From VRUE01 sp044867645 (GTDB taxonomy: Bacteria; Actinomycetota; Thermoleophilia; Solirubrobacterales; 70-9): a DNA stretch of 64,000 nt. Numbering within the stretch: the first letter of the stretch is position 1; each line of letters starts with the position of its first letter. Where the stretch lies: positions 6,905-70,904 of the forward strand of contig JBIOVI010000007.1 of NCBI GenBank assembly GCA_044867645.1. The letters run 5' to 3'. A model generated the notes under the pieces. The model was given only the letters and a program-made list of their open reading frames with translations. It was not told the origin of the DNA and did no database searches. A program made the translations under genes and the position numbers. Below, in pieces: positions 8,331-17,012 of the stretch.

Positions 8331-9553
8331 GCGCCCCCCCGCTCCCCCAAAGGCATCGGATCGGCGGCCTCCCGAGCGGCCCCTTCGTCGCCGTTGCCAC
8401 CGACGCAGCGTTCGACGAAAGCGCCGATCCGGTCGGCAACCGCGGGCCAGGCCTCCTCGGGCGGCGGGGCCAGCTCATCCGCGGTCCAGGCGCGATCGAG
8501 GTGCTCCCGGACATGCCTGGCCGAGTCGGGGTCGCCGTTCGCAAGCGAAAGCCAGGCGGGGCGGTCGCTGACGTATTCGGCCAGAGCGTCGTCGTGGGTC
8601 CGCTCGCTCAGCGCCAGCCGCGGGATTGGCAGCGTCATGTACTGGACCGCCTTGCTCGGTAGCTGCCCGGTTAGCCAGTTTCCGACCACGATCGCGAGGT
8701 CGTATTCGGAAGCATCGGCCAGGATCTCGCCCCAGGGCATCGGGACGCGGTACTCGACCTCGACCGAGGCCGGTGCACGAGCCAGCATGCCGGCGTGGTC
8801 GTCGCCGAACTGGGTGAAGGAGATCGACTTCCAGCGCCCGCTCTCGGCAAGCGCCACCAGCAGCCTGCTGACGTCGACGCGGACGAAGGAGAGCATTCCG
8901 TAGTGAACGAGCCGCAGGTGCTCGGGGTCGCGAGCACCCCCGACCGCCACAGCCTCGGCCGGCGCCGGCTCGTAGCCGTTGGGCCGCGCCAGGATGGGCA
9001 GGTCCGGGAAGAAGCCGGAGATCGTCTCGGCCTGCTGTTTGGTGGTGACCACCGCGCCGGCGGCCCCCTCCCAGATCGCGTGCTCGGCGCGCCGTCCCCG
9101 CGATTTCGCCAGCAGCCGGGTGTCGGTCCCCGGCGAGGTAAGCACCCAGGGATCGCCGGCATCGACGACGTAGGGAACGCCGGCCGGCCGCAGGCGGCGA
9201 GCCGCGTGGGACACCGGCGACCACGGGTAGGCAATCAGCAGCGCCGCGTCCACGTCGGGGTGCCAGCGACCGAAGCGCCGTATGCTCCAGGGCTCCCATT
9301 TGTCGAGCAGCGTGGTGCGGACCGCGGCGCCGGCGGCTCGCCTCCAGGGGGCCCGGCCACTGTCCGGAGCCCCTGGGACGGCGGGCGCCTCTCCCGGCAA
9401 GGCAGTCAGCTCGACGTCCCAGCTGCGCTCGAGGCTCTTCAGGAGCCACCGGGTGCGCTGGCCGCGTGGGGTCAGCTGCCTCGTCCCATAGCCGGATACG
9501 ACCGCGAGGCTGCGATCGTGGGGCCTCGATCGATGGGAATTCGCTGCCTCCAT
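8327..9553 (-). CDS. Probable GT-B glycosyltransferase
   Basis: A 408-residue protein, first gene of the minus-strand operon. It looks like a divergent GT4-type transferase: RGQRTRWLLKSLERSWDVEL at the N-terminus, VPYVVDAGDPW, a helix with TTKQQAETI, ILARPNGYEPAP, and LRLVHYGMLSFVRVDVSRLL at the start of the second domain. YDLAIVVGNWLTGQLPSKAV takes the place of the usual EX7E region, and I cannot see a full EX7E motif. The start is ATG 9553, 63 bp from the divergent flippase start, so both promoters lie in that short gap. Confidence 0.65.
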   Translation of the reverse strand: MEAANSHRSRPHDRSLAVVSGYGTRQLTPRGQRTRWLLKSLERSWDVELTALPGEAPAVPGAPDSGRAPWRRAAGAAVRTTLLDKWEPWSIRRFGRWHPDVDAALLIAYPWSPVSHAARRLRPAGVPYVVDAGDPWVLTSPGTDTRLLAKSRGRRAEHAIWEGAAGAVVTTKQQAETISGFFPDLPILARPNGYEPAPAEAVAVGGARDPEHLRLVHYGMLSFVRVDVSRLLVALAESGRWKSISFTQFGDDHAGMLARAPASVEVEYRVPMPWGEILADASEYDLAIVVGNWLTGQLPSKAVQYMTLPIPRLALSERTHDDALAEYVSDRPAWLSLANGDPDSARHVREHLDRAWTADELAPPPEEAWPAVADRIGAFVERCVGGNGDEGAAREAADPMPLGERGGA

Positions 9554-9616
9554 GGTGGCGCCGGGCCGAGAGAGCGTAGATCATGAAGCGCCGGTCGGCG
9601 GTCGATACTTACCGCT

Positions 9617-10900
9617 GTGAAGCGCCTCTCGCAATTCAGGCGGGGATTCGTCTCGACCTTCGTCTTGGACGTGGCGGCTCGCGGCATGAGCGCCCTGACG
9701 CTGATCCTGCTGCTGCGCACCCTCTCGGTCTCGGACTTCGCCTTCATCGTCCTCCTGCTCAACGTCGGCCAGTTCCTCGGCAGCGCCGCCACGGGGGGCA
9801 TTCGCCTGCGCTACACGCGTCTCGAGGCGGAGCGCGTCTCGCGCGGCCATGAGGAGCCCTCGGCCTTCCACGCGACCCTGCTCAGCGGCTCCGGACTGAT
9901 CCTCGGGGCGGGAGCCCTCGGCCTGGCGGTGGCCACGGTGCTTGGACTCGGCGATGACGCCAGCGAACGGCTCGCCTTCATCGCCATCGGCACCGCCTTC
10001 ACGCTGGGCAGCGCCAGCATCGAAATGGCCGTCTTCCATTACCAGGCGCAACTGGCCTTCCTGCGCGCCGGCCTGATTCAGATCGCCCGCGGCGTCGTGC
10101 TGCTCGCGGTCGCCGCGGTTGCGACGGCGGGCCTGCTCGAGTCGGGCGAGGCGATCGGGCTCTGCTTCGCGCTCGGGGTCGGCCTGGTGGCGCTGGTCGT
10201 TGCCGCGCCGCTCGCTCTGGCGACCCGCGGCGCGGCGCGCGGCCTGGAGGGCCGCTTCGGCTTTGGCCGCGAGTCGGCCGCGCTGACGCTCTACTCGATG
10301 GCCTCCGCCGGCTGGGCCTACCTCGACCTGTTCCTGGTCGCGGCGCTGCTCAACGATGTGGCCGTCGCCGCCTACGGGGCGGCGCTCCGCTACGTCTCGA
10401 TCGTTATGGGACCGGTGCCGGCAATGGTCTCGGTGCTGCGGGTGCGGACCGCACAGAGCGACATGATCGACTCCGACGAGGCGCAGATCGCGATGATGAG
10501 GCGCTGGGCGAAGCAGGCGGCCCTGCCGACGCTGGCGATCCTCGGTGTGGCGGCGATCGTCGCGATCTGGGCGATCCCACTCGTCGACGGCGGTCGCTAC
10601 CCGGACTCGGTGCCGATCTTCCAGGTGTTGATGCTGACGGCATTCGCCCAGTTCATAACGCTGCCCAACTCGAGCCTCTTGATAGCCCAGCAGCGCTACA
10701 CGTCGCTCGCCTGGATCAACACCGCCGCGGTCCTGGCAAACGTGGCCGCGGCAACGATCGCGGCAGAGCTGTTCGGGGTCGTCGGCATCGCGGTGGCCGG
10801 AGCCCTGGTGACGATCGGACAGGTCTGCACCGTGACCTTCCTCGCCGCCAACCCCCCACCCCGCGAGCAGGCTGAGGACGGCCTTGCAGCGAAGGCTTAG
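9617..10900 (+). CDS. Polysaccharide flippase (Wzx-like, MOP superfamily)
   Basis: A 427-residue protein with about 11-12 hydrophobic helices and the usual N-terminal VLDVAARGMSALTLILLLRT segment of polysaccharide exporters. It likely flips lipid-linked repeat units to the outer face of the membrane. The start is GTG 9617, divergent from the glycosyltransferase at 9553. Its 3' end overlaps the heparinase-like gene by 17 bp, so the two form an operon. Other flippases occur at 38590 and 50288. Confidence 0.8.
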   Translation: MKRLSQFRRGFVSTFVLDVAARGMSALTLILLLRTLSVSDFAFIVLLLNVGQFLGSAATGGIRLRYTRLEAERVSRGHEEPSAFHATLLSGSGLILGAGALGLAVATVLGLGDDASERLAFIAIGTAFTLGSASIEMAVFHYQAQLAFLRAGLIQIARGVVLLAVAAVATAGLLESGEAIGLCFALGVGLVALVVAAPLALATRGAARGLEGRFGFGRESAALTLYSMASAGWAYLDLFLVAALLNDVAVAAYGAALRYVSIVMGPVPAMVSVLRVRTAQSDMIDSDEAQIAMMRRWAKQAALPTLAILGVAAIVAIWAIPLVDGGRYPDSVPIFQVLMLTAFAQFITLPNSSLLIAQQRYTSLAWINTAAVLANVAAATIAAELFGVVGIAVAGALVTIGQVCTVTFLAANPPPREQAEDGLAAKA

Positions 10901-12794
10901 GCGACTGCGGGAGGTCGGCCTGGCGGCGGCGGCGCGCGCTGCGGGCCGCCGCATCTCGGTCCGCGCCAGGGGAACTCTGCTGCAGCTCTCGCGGCGACGG
11001 CGGCCGCTGGCGGCAAGCCTCGGCGAAGTGCAAGCGGCGCTGGGCGGGCTGAGCCTGGCCGAGGCGCTGCGGGGACCGGCGCTGGCGGCGCTGCCGACGG
11101 TGGCGGCGTTCGAGCGTTCGCTCGGCGAGCTCGATGAGAGCGAGCGTCGCTCTTTGCTCGAGCGAGCCGACGCGATCGCCGCGCACCGCTTCGACCTGCT
11201 CGGCTCCGGCCCAGTCGACCTCGGCTCAGATATCGACTGGAGCCTCGACTTCAAGTCCGGCAGGCGCTGGCCCCTGAAGCACCGCCTCTTGATCGAGGGG
11301 TTCTATTTCGACGATTCCGACATCAAGGTCCCCTGGGAGCTGTCGCGCTGCCAGCACCTGCCCCTGCTGGCGGCGGCGTTCGAGCTCAGCGGTGAGCGGC
11401 GCTACCTGGACGAGATCGGCGCACAACTGACCCACTGGATCGATGCCAACCCGGTCGAAATGGGAGCGAACTGGATCTGCACGATGGACGTCGCGATCCG
11501 CGCCGCCAACTGGGTCGCGGCGCTCGCCATCTGTGGCGAGGAGGCGGCGAGCCAACCGTGGGCCGATCGGGTGGCGGCGAGCTTGCTCCTACACGGGCGC
11601 TTCATCCGCGGCCATCTCGAGACCGCCGAGGCGCGCACGAACCACTACCTCTCCGACATCGCCGGCCTCCTCGTCGTCGCGGCACTCTTCGCGAACGGCG
11701 AGGAGGGCGCCGGCTGGGGACGTTTCGCCGTCGATGAGCTGATCGCCGAGATGGAGCACCAGGTGCGCGATGACGGCTGCGGGCACGAGGCCTCGATCCC
11801 CTACCACCGGCTCGTCTGCGAACTGTTCCTCTGCGGCACCCAGGCGGGCGAGTCGCTGCGCCCCGGCGCCTTCCCCGACCGGTACCTGGAGCGCCTTGGC
11901 CGGATGCTCGACTTCGTCGCCGCCTACACCCGCCCCGACGAGCTGGCTCCGCAGATCGGCGACAACGACGACGGCCGCTTCCTGCCCCTCGGCGAGTACG
12001 GCAAGACCGATTTCCGCTCCCACCTGCACCTTTTCCGGCAGGCGTCGCGTCCATACGAGCCAGCGACCCGTTCGATCGGTTTCCCCGCGGGTGGGTACTA
12101 CGTCATGCGCCACGACGACCTCTACGTGCTGGTGCGCTGCGGCGATACGGGCGTCTACGGAATCGGCGGTCACGCCCATAACGACCAGCTCTCCTTCGAG
12201 CTCTCCTACGGCGAGACGCCGCTGATCGAGGATCCCGGCACCGGCACCTACTACGAGAGCGAAGAGGAGCGGCTGAGGTTCCGCTCGACCGGCTTCCACG
12301 CGACCCTACGCATCGACGGCGAAGAGCAGAACGAGCTGCCCACCTACCCGCGCTTCCCGCTCGGCAACCGCAGTCGCGCCGAGGCGACCGCCTGGGAGCC
12401 CGGCAGCGAGCGCAGCGCCTTCGCCGGTCGCCACCACGGCTTCGAGGCGCTGCCCGCGTCGGCTGTCCACGAGCGCCGCCTCGAGCTCGACGGCCCCAAC
12501 CGCGAGCTGACGATCATCGACACGGTGATCGGCGACGCCGACCATCGGCTGGACTGGACCTTCCCGCTCGGCCGCTGCGAGAAAGTCTCCGTTCAGGATG
12601 GGGCAGCCGTGGCCAAGTTTGACTCCGTGCATCTCTCGATCGAAGTCGAGGGGGCGGAGCTGCGGGTCGAGGAGGGCCTCTACTCACCCGCCTACGGAGT
12701 CAAGGAAGCACGGCCCTTCGTCACCGCCCGCGGCAAAAGCACCCCCGGCAGCCACTCAACGAAGACCCGCCTCCAGGTCCAACGCGCAGGCTGA
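10884..12794 (+). CDS. Heparinase II/III family protein
   Basis: A 636-residue protein with the two-domain layout of heparinase II/III and alginate-lyase-like enzymes. An alpha/alpha toroid (about 90-400) has NHYLSDIAGLLVVAALF and QIGDNDDGRF, followed by a beta-sandwich domain with GIGGHAHNDQLSFEL and the catalytic-type His. The family cleaves uronic-acid polysaccharides by beta-elimination. Homologues inside biosynthetic loci are thought to trim or release the nascent polymer. No signal peptide is visible; the N-terminus is basic. The start is TTG 10884, overlapping the flippase gene. It suggests the locus product contains uronic acid, in line with the UDP-sugar dehydrogenase at 15100. Confidence 0.83.
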   Translation: MQRRLRRLREVGLAAAARAAGRRISVRARGTLLQLSRRRRPLAASLGEVQAALGGLSLAEALRGPALAALPTVAAFERSLGELDESERRSLLERADAIAAHRFDLLGSGPVDLGSDIDWSLDFKSGRRWPLKHRLLIEGFYFDDSDIKVPWELSRCQHLPLLAAAFELSGERRYLDEIGAQLTHWIDANPVEMGANWICTMDVAIRAANWVAALAICGEEAASQPWADRVAASLLLHGRFIRGHLETAEARTNHYLSDIAGLLVVAALFANGEEGAGWGRFAVDELIAEMEHQVRDDGCGHEASIPYHRLVCELFLCGTQAGESLRPGAFPDRYLERLGRMLDFVAAYTRPDELAPQIGDNDDGRFLPLGEYGKTDFRSHLHLFRQASRPYEPATRSIGFPAGGYYVMRHDDLYVLVRCGDTGVYGIGGHAHNDQLSFELSYGETPLIEDPGTGTYYESEEERLRFRSTGFHATLRIDGEEQNELPTYPRFPLGNRSRAEATAWEPGSERSAFAGRHHGFEALPASAVHERRLELDGPNRELTIIDTVIGDADHRLDWTFPLGRCEKVSVQDGAAVAKFDSVHLSIEVEGAELRVEEGLYSPAYGVKEARPFVTARGKSTPGSHSTKTRLQVQRAG

Positions 12795-12809
12795 AGCTTC
12801 GATGCAGCA

Positions 12810-12833
12810 TTGTGTCCCCCATAGGGGATACAA
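12810..12833. terminator. Bidirectional hairpin between converging genes
   Basis: TTGTGTCCCC (12810-12819) and GGGGATACAA (12824-12833) pair over 10 bp with one G-U and a CATA loop; GAAGC (12793-12797) and GCTTC (12835-12839) can extend it outside a bulge. It lies between the stop at 12794 (+) and the stop at 12856 (-). Only a weak T-run follows, so termination efficiency is unclear. Confidence 0.6.
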
Positions 12834-12855
12834 GGCTTCGATTTTCGATGCGGCG

Positions 12856-13977
12856 TCAGCCGCTGGTCAGCGCGTGAGCGTAGAGGAGCCAGCCGAGGTG
12901 GTAGGAGCGGCACTCGCGCAGCGGTTCGAGCTCATCCGGCGCGGCCACGGTCCGATCGCCGACCGAGCCGGGGTGCCAGGAGCGAGCCACCGTGCGGTAG
13001 AAGTTCGAGCGGCCGATGCCGAAGGGCGCGTCGGCGTCGCTGCCAACGCGCTGGATGTTGCGGCAGATGAAGGGCGGCTCCTCCTCGACCAGCGGCAGCG
13101 AGAGCTCGTTGCGCCCGTCGAGCCAGTCGAGGCCGAGGGCCAGCGCCTCCGCGTATGAGCCCTCGCCGAGCTGTTCCACCGGCACCAGGCCCATGAACGC
13201 CATCCCGTCCTGGTGAACCGAGTAGACGGGGTAGCCCTCGAGCACAGTCGCGGTGCTCGGCGAGTAGAGCCACCACCATTGCCCCAGCGAGCCCTGCGCC
13301 TCGACGAGATGCTCCGCGGTCTGACGCAAGGCCGGCGACGGCGTCTCGCTTCGATATGCGTAGAGGGAGGCCAGGCCGAGCAGTGGATATACCTGCGAAG
13401 CGAAGCTCGTGATCCGCGATCCGAGCATGGTGCGCAGGCCCGAGGGCCGGTGCGGCATCGCCCGGAACACCCGCGAATCCGCCGAGTGGCGACCGAGCAG
13501 CTCCGCGGCGCAGCGCTGGGCGAGATCGAGCGCCCGATCGCGCACATCCGGGAAGGCCTCCGCCCCCGCGATCAAGCCGCGCAGCACCTGCCCCAGCGCG
13601 GCGCTCTCGGCCTGCTCGACGACAAGCGAATCGTCGAGGACGGCGACCAAACCGGCGGCACGGGGATCGGCGGCGATCGCACCAGCCCATAGCGTCGTGC
13701 CGAGCAGCGGTGCGCCATGGTCGCTCTCGCATGCCGCCTGCAGCGCGTCGAGCGCCTTGCCGACCGGCACGACCGTGTCCGGCGAGACGACGTCCTGCGC
13801 CAGGATGCCGACCATCGACGCCGCCGAGTAATAGGGGTTGGAGCCGCGATTGACGAGGCGGTCGCCCTGCGGCAGCGCCTTCTGCGAGAACAGTCCCGTG
13901 CCCTCGTCGAACATCTGCGGCAGCGCCCTCAGGGCGACGCCGGCGAGCTCTCGCATGCGGGTCCCGACCTCGATCAC
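12856..13977 (-). CDS. Unknown all-alpha (toroid-like) protein of polysaccharide locus
   Basis: About 373 residues, not recognised. It appears nearly all helical, with repeated helix-hairpin units and aromatic surfaces, such as NPYYSAASMVGILA, SFASQVYPLLGLASLYAYR, GQWWWLYSPST and YPVYSVHQDGMAFMG. This looks like an alpha/alpha toroid of the kind used by glycan lyases and hydrolases. No signal peptide is seen. The start is uncertain: GTG 13992, GTG 13977 or ATG 13956. Position 13977 leaves 22 bp to the divergent FemAB-like start at 14000. The context suggests action on, or sensing of, the polysaccharide, but no function is assigned. Confidence 0.7.
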   Translation of the reverse strand: MIEVGTRMRELAGVALRALPQMFDEGTGLFSQKALPQGDRLVNRGSNPYYSAASMVGILAQDVVSPDTVVPVGKALDALQAACESDHGAPLLGTTLWAGAIAADPRAAGLVAVLDDSLVVEQAESAALGQVLRGLIAGAEAFPDVRDRALDLAQRCAAELLGRHSADSRVFRAMPHRPSGLRTMLGSRITSFASQVYPLLGLASLYAYRSETPSPALRQTAEHLVEAQGSLGQWWWLYSPSTATVLEGYPVYSVHQDGMAFMGLVPVEQLGEGSYAEALALGLDWLDGRNELSLPLVEEEPPFICRNIQRVGSDADAPFGIGRSNFYRTVARSWHPGSVGDRTVAAPDELEPLRECRSYHLGWLLYAHALTSG

Positions 13978-13999
13978 GGCGCGAACATACACTCCGCTC

Positions 14000-15052
14000 G
14001 TGTCGAGTTGCGAGCCGATCGCCGGCTTCGAGGCGGGGCGAGACGAGTGGGGCGAGCTTGCCGAGCGCTCCGGAAGCGTCTTCGCCACCTGGGAGTGGGC
14101 CAGCACCTGGTGGCGCCACTTCGGCGAGGGAAGCGAGCAAGTACTGCTGCGCTGCGCACTTGCCGACGGGCCAGCCGCGATCTTCCCCCTCTGCCGCTCG
14201 CGGCGAGGGCCGCTGCGGATCCTCCGCTTCATCGGCTATGGGCCCGGCGACATGCTCGGCCCGGTCTGCGACCCCGCCGACCGCGAGGCCGTCGGCGCCG
14301 CCCTGCGCGACGCTCTGGCGGAAGGGGCGGCCGGACCCTGGCACGTGTTCCTCGCCGAGCGGCTGCCGGTGGGAACGCTCGGTCCGGCGCTCGGCGGCAA
14401 GGAGCTGCAGCGCGAGGCGAGCCCGGAGTTGGAGATCGGCGGTCGCGGCTGGGAGGAGTTCCTCGCCTCGCGCAGCCGCAACATGAGGGAAAAGCTGCGA
14501 CGCAACACCCGCAAGCTCGAAAAGCAGCACGAGCTGAGCTTCCGGCTCTGTGAAGACCCCGCGCGCCTCGCCGAGGACCTCGACACGCTGATTCGTCTCC
14601 ACCGAGCGCGCTGGGGAGAGGGCGAAGGCGCCTTCCAGCGGGAGGCGATCGTCGCCTTCCACCATGACTTCGCCGCGGCGGCGTTGCGGCGCGGCTGGCT
14701 GCGGCTTTGGACGATGGAGGTGGACGGCGAGCCGGCGGCCGCCTGGTACGGCTTCCGCTTCGGCGGTGCCGAATCTTTCTACCAGTCGGGCCGCGATCCC
14801 CGCTTCGACCGCTTCTCGGTCGGCTTCCTGATGCTGATGAGGACCATCCAGGCGGCTTTCGAGGACGGGCTCGACCGCTACGCCTTCCTGCGCGGCGACG
14901 AGCCCTACAAGGACCGACTCGCCGAATCGGATCCCGGTCTCGAGACCCGCGCGCTCGGTCAGGGAGCGCTGGGCAAGGCGGTCGTCGGCGGCGGCTCGCG
15001 CGCGCTGCGCTCTCAAAGGGTCCGCCAGCGCGTGGCAGATGCAATGCGCTAG
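14000..15052 (+). CDS. FemAB/CelD-like GNAT acyltransferase
   Basis: A 350-residue protein with the acetyltransferase-6 (CelD/BcsL, FemAB-related) pattern. The N-terminal WGELAERSGSVFATWEWASTW is followed by RSRNMREKLRRNTRKLEKQ, a family-typical basic helix, then GWLRLWTMEVDGEPAAAWYG and FYQSGRDPRFDRFSVGFLM with YAFLRGDEPYKDR. Members transfer acyl or aminoacyl groups, often in polysaccharide loci. GTG 14000 is chosen since the family match begins just after it. It is divergent from the unknown gene, with start codons almost abutting. Related genes lie at 17013 and 18107. Confidence 0.8.
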   Translation: MSSCEPIAGFEAGRDEWGELAERSGSVFATWEWASTWWRHFGEGSEQVLLRCALADGPAAIFPLCRSRRGPLRILRFIGYGPGDMLGPVCDPADREAVGAALRDALAEGAAGPWHVFLAERLPVGTLGPALGGKELQREASPELEIGGRGWEEFLASRSRNMREKLRRNTRKLEKQHELSFRLCEDPARLAEDLDTLIRLHRARWGEGEGAFQREAIVAFHHDFAAAALRRGWLRLWTMEVDGEPAAAWYGFRFGGAESFYQSGRDPRFDRFSVGFLMLMRTIQAAFEDGLDRYAFLRGDEPYKDRLAESDPGLETRALGQGALGKAVVGGGSRALRSQRVRQRVADAMR

Positions 15053-15099
15053 GCCGGACTCAAGGACGCTCGCCCGCCTGCCGACCTAGACTGCGGCGC

Positions 15100-16347
15100 A
15101 TGAAGATCGGAATCATTGGACTCGGTTACGTAGGGCTTCCCCTCGCCGTCGCCTTCGCGGAGGCGGGGCACGAGGTGATCGGCCTCGACGCCGACCAACG
15201 CAAGATCGACGCCCTCAACGAGGGCCACAGCTACATCGAGGACATCCCCAGCTCGGCCCTGGAGCCGTTGGGCGAGCGGCTGCGGGCGACTCCCCGCCAC
15301 GCCGATCTAGCCTCCTGCAACGCCTTGATCATCTGCGTGCCGACCCCGCTGACCAGCTCGCGCGAGCCCGATCTCACCTACCTGTTGGAGGCGGCGACCG
15401 GGCTCTCCCAGGTCCTGCAGCCCGAACAGCTCGTCGTGCTCGAGTCGACCACCTACCCGGGCACCACCCGCGAACGGCTCGTGCCGATCCTCGAGGAGTC
15501 CGGGATGTCGGCCGGTCGCGACTTCCACCTCGCTTTCTCGCCCGAGCGGATCGACCCCGGTCGCACCGACTACACGGTTCGCACCACGCCGAAGCTGGTC
15601 GGCGGTCTGACCGAGCGCTGCACGGAGCGCGCCCGCGAGCTCTATGAGCTGATCTGCGACGAAGTTGTCGTCCTCTCCAGCCCCGAGACGGCGGAGCTGG
15701 CGAAGCTGCTCGAGAACATCTTCCGCTCGGTCAACATCGCCCTCGTCAACGAGCTGGGCCAGCTCTGCGACCGGCTCGGCATCGACATCTGGGAGGTGGT
15801 CGACGCCGCCTCGACCAAGCCGTTCGGCTTCATGCGCTTCGACCCGGGGCCGGGAATGGGCGGCCACTGCCTGCCGGTCGATCCCTTCTACCTCGCCTTC
15901 AAGGCCCGCGAGCACGACTTCTACCCCGAGTTCATCGAGCTCGCCGGCAAAGTCAACCAAGCTCAGCCGGCCTTCTGCGCCGAGCGCATCCAGCGTGCCC
16001 TCAACGAGTCCGGCAAGCCGGTCAGCGGCACCAACATCCTCATCCTCGGGGTCAGCTACAAGGCCGGCATCGGCGACGTGCGCGAGTCCCCAGCGCTGAA
16101 AATCATCAACCTGCTGCGGGAGCTCGGTGGCGACGTCGCCTACCACGACCCGCACGTCCCCGAGCTCAGCGAGCCGGGGCTGTCCTCCGTCGACCTGACG
16201 GAGGGACTGCACAACGCGGATCTGGTGGCGATCGTCACCGCCCATCCGGAAATCGACTACGGGGAGGTCGTCTCCAGCGCGCCTCTCGTCGTCGACTTCC
16301 GCGGCGTCACCCGCGGCATCGAGGCCGACAACCTCGTACTCCTCTAG
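15100..16347 (+). CDS. wbpA: UDP-N-acetylglucosamine 6-dehydrogenase (WbpA-like)
   Basis: A 415-residue NAD-dependent UDP-sugar dehydrogenase that would oxidise C6 of UDP-GlcNAc (or a related UDP-HexNAc) to a uronic acid. It has the Rossmann GLGYVGLPLA (7-16), AFSPERIDPG, ENIFRSVNIALVNEL, and the active site GGHCLPVDPFYL with Cys257. SYKAGIGDVRESPAL near residue 330 fits the WbpA/TviB subgroup rather than UDP-glucose dehydrogenase. It is probably the first step of a UDP-diacetamido-uronic acid route with the WbpD-, WbpE- and WbpI-like genes elsewhere in the window. It follows the FemAB-like gene after 47 bp. Confidence 0.87.
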   Translation: MKIGIIGLGYVGLPLAVAFAEAGHEVIGLDADQRKIDALNEGHSYIEDIPSSALEPLGERLRATPRHADLASCNALIICVPTPLTSSREPDLTYLLEAATGLSQVLQPEQLVVLESTTYPGTTRERLVPILEESGMSAGRDFHLAFSPERIDPGRTDYTVRTTPKLVGGLTERCTERARELYELICDEVVVLSSPETAELAKLLENIFRSVNIALVNELGQLCDRLGIDIWEVVDAASTKPFGFMRFDPGPGMGGHCLPVDPFYLAFKAREHDFYPEFIELAGKVNQAQPAFCAERIQRALNESGKPVSGTNILILGVSYKAGIGDVRESPALKIINLLRELGGDVAYHDPHVPELSEPGLSSVDLTEGLHNADLVAIVTAHPEIDYGEVVSSAPLVVDFRGVTRGIEADNLVLL

Positions 16348-16359
16348 CCCTGAGGGTGC

Positions 16360-16878
16360 CTACTCCCCAGGTTCGCGCCGCGGCACCAGCACCAGCCGCT
16401 TGAACTCGGCCACCAGGAGGCCGTCCTGGTTGAGCACCCGCGTATGGACCTTGACGACGCCGCGGTCCGGCTTCGATTTCGAGGGCTTTACGTCGAGCAC
16501 CTCGGTCTCGCAGAAGAGCGTGTCGCCGTGGAAGACCGGGTTCGGGTGGCTCAGTTCTTCGGTGGCGAGATTGGCGATCGCCTTGCCGGAGACGTCGGAC
16601 ACCGACATTCCGAGGGCCAGCGAGTAGACCAGCGGTCCGACGACGACGTTGCGCCCCTGTTGGGACTGCTTCGCGTAGATGTCGTTGATGTGCAGCGGGT
16701 GGTGGTTCATCGTGATCAGGCAGAAGAGGTGGTCGTCGGCCTCGGTCACGGTCTTTGCCGGCCAGTGCCGGTATACGGCGCCGACCTCGAACTCCTCCAG
16801 GTAGCGGCCGTAGCTGTGCGCGCCTGATGCCTCGCGCTCGGCCTGGTCGGTGGTCAGCTCGTACTTCTCGTCGCTCAT
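16360..16878 (-). CDS. MaoC-like hot-dog dehydratase
   Basis: A 172-residue single hot-dog protein of the MaoC enoyl/mesaconyl-CoA hydratase type. The hydratase signature is ADDHLFCLITMNHHPLHIND, with the expected Asp and His positions. GRNVVVGPLVYSLALGMSV and NPVFHGDTLFCETEVL are also typical. The substrate is probably an acyl thioester. It ends 12 bp from the converging dehydrogenase. It sits downstream of the ACP/AMP-ligase cassette but behind a 134-bp gap with a possible terminator, so membership in that pathway is uncertain. Confidence 0.82.
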   Translation of the reverse strand: MSDEKYELTTDQAEREASGAHSYGRYLEEFEVGAVYRHWPAKTVTEADDHLFCLITMNHHPLHINDIYAKQSQQGRNVVVGPLVYSLALGMSVSDVSGKAIANLATEELSHPNPVFHGDTLFCETEVLDVKPSKSKPDRGVVKVHTRVLNQDGLLVAEFKRLVLVPRREPGE

Positions 16879-16955
16879 CTGGTTTCTCGTCTCCTATCGG
16901 GTTGCGGCGCGGAATCCTAGCCGCCGGCGGCGAAATGAGCCCCACGTGGTTTCAG

Positions 16956-17002
16956 CCGGAGGGGAAAACCCGCCGGGACGCCCTCCGCGGACGTGGCCGC
17001 GG
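16956..17002. terminator. GC-rich hairpins downstream of the acyltransferase operon
   Basis: CCGGAGGG (16956-16963) and CCCGCCGG (16969-16976) pair with one mismatch around a GAAAA loop. CCGCGG is repeated at 16985-16990 and 16997-17002 and can form a second hairpin. They lie in the gap after the FemAB-like stop at 17013 (-). No clear T-run follows, so the terminator call is tentative. Confidence 0.3.
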
Positions 17003-17012
17003 GTCGACTTGG

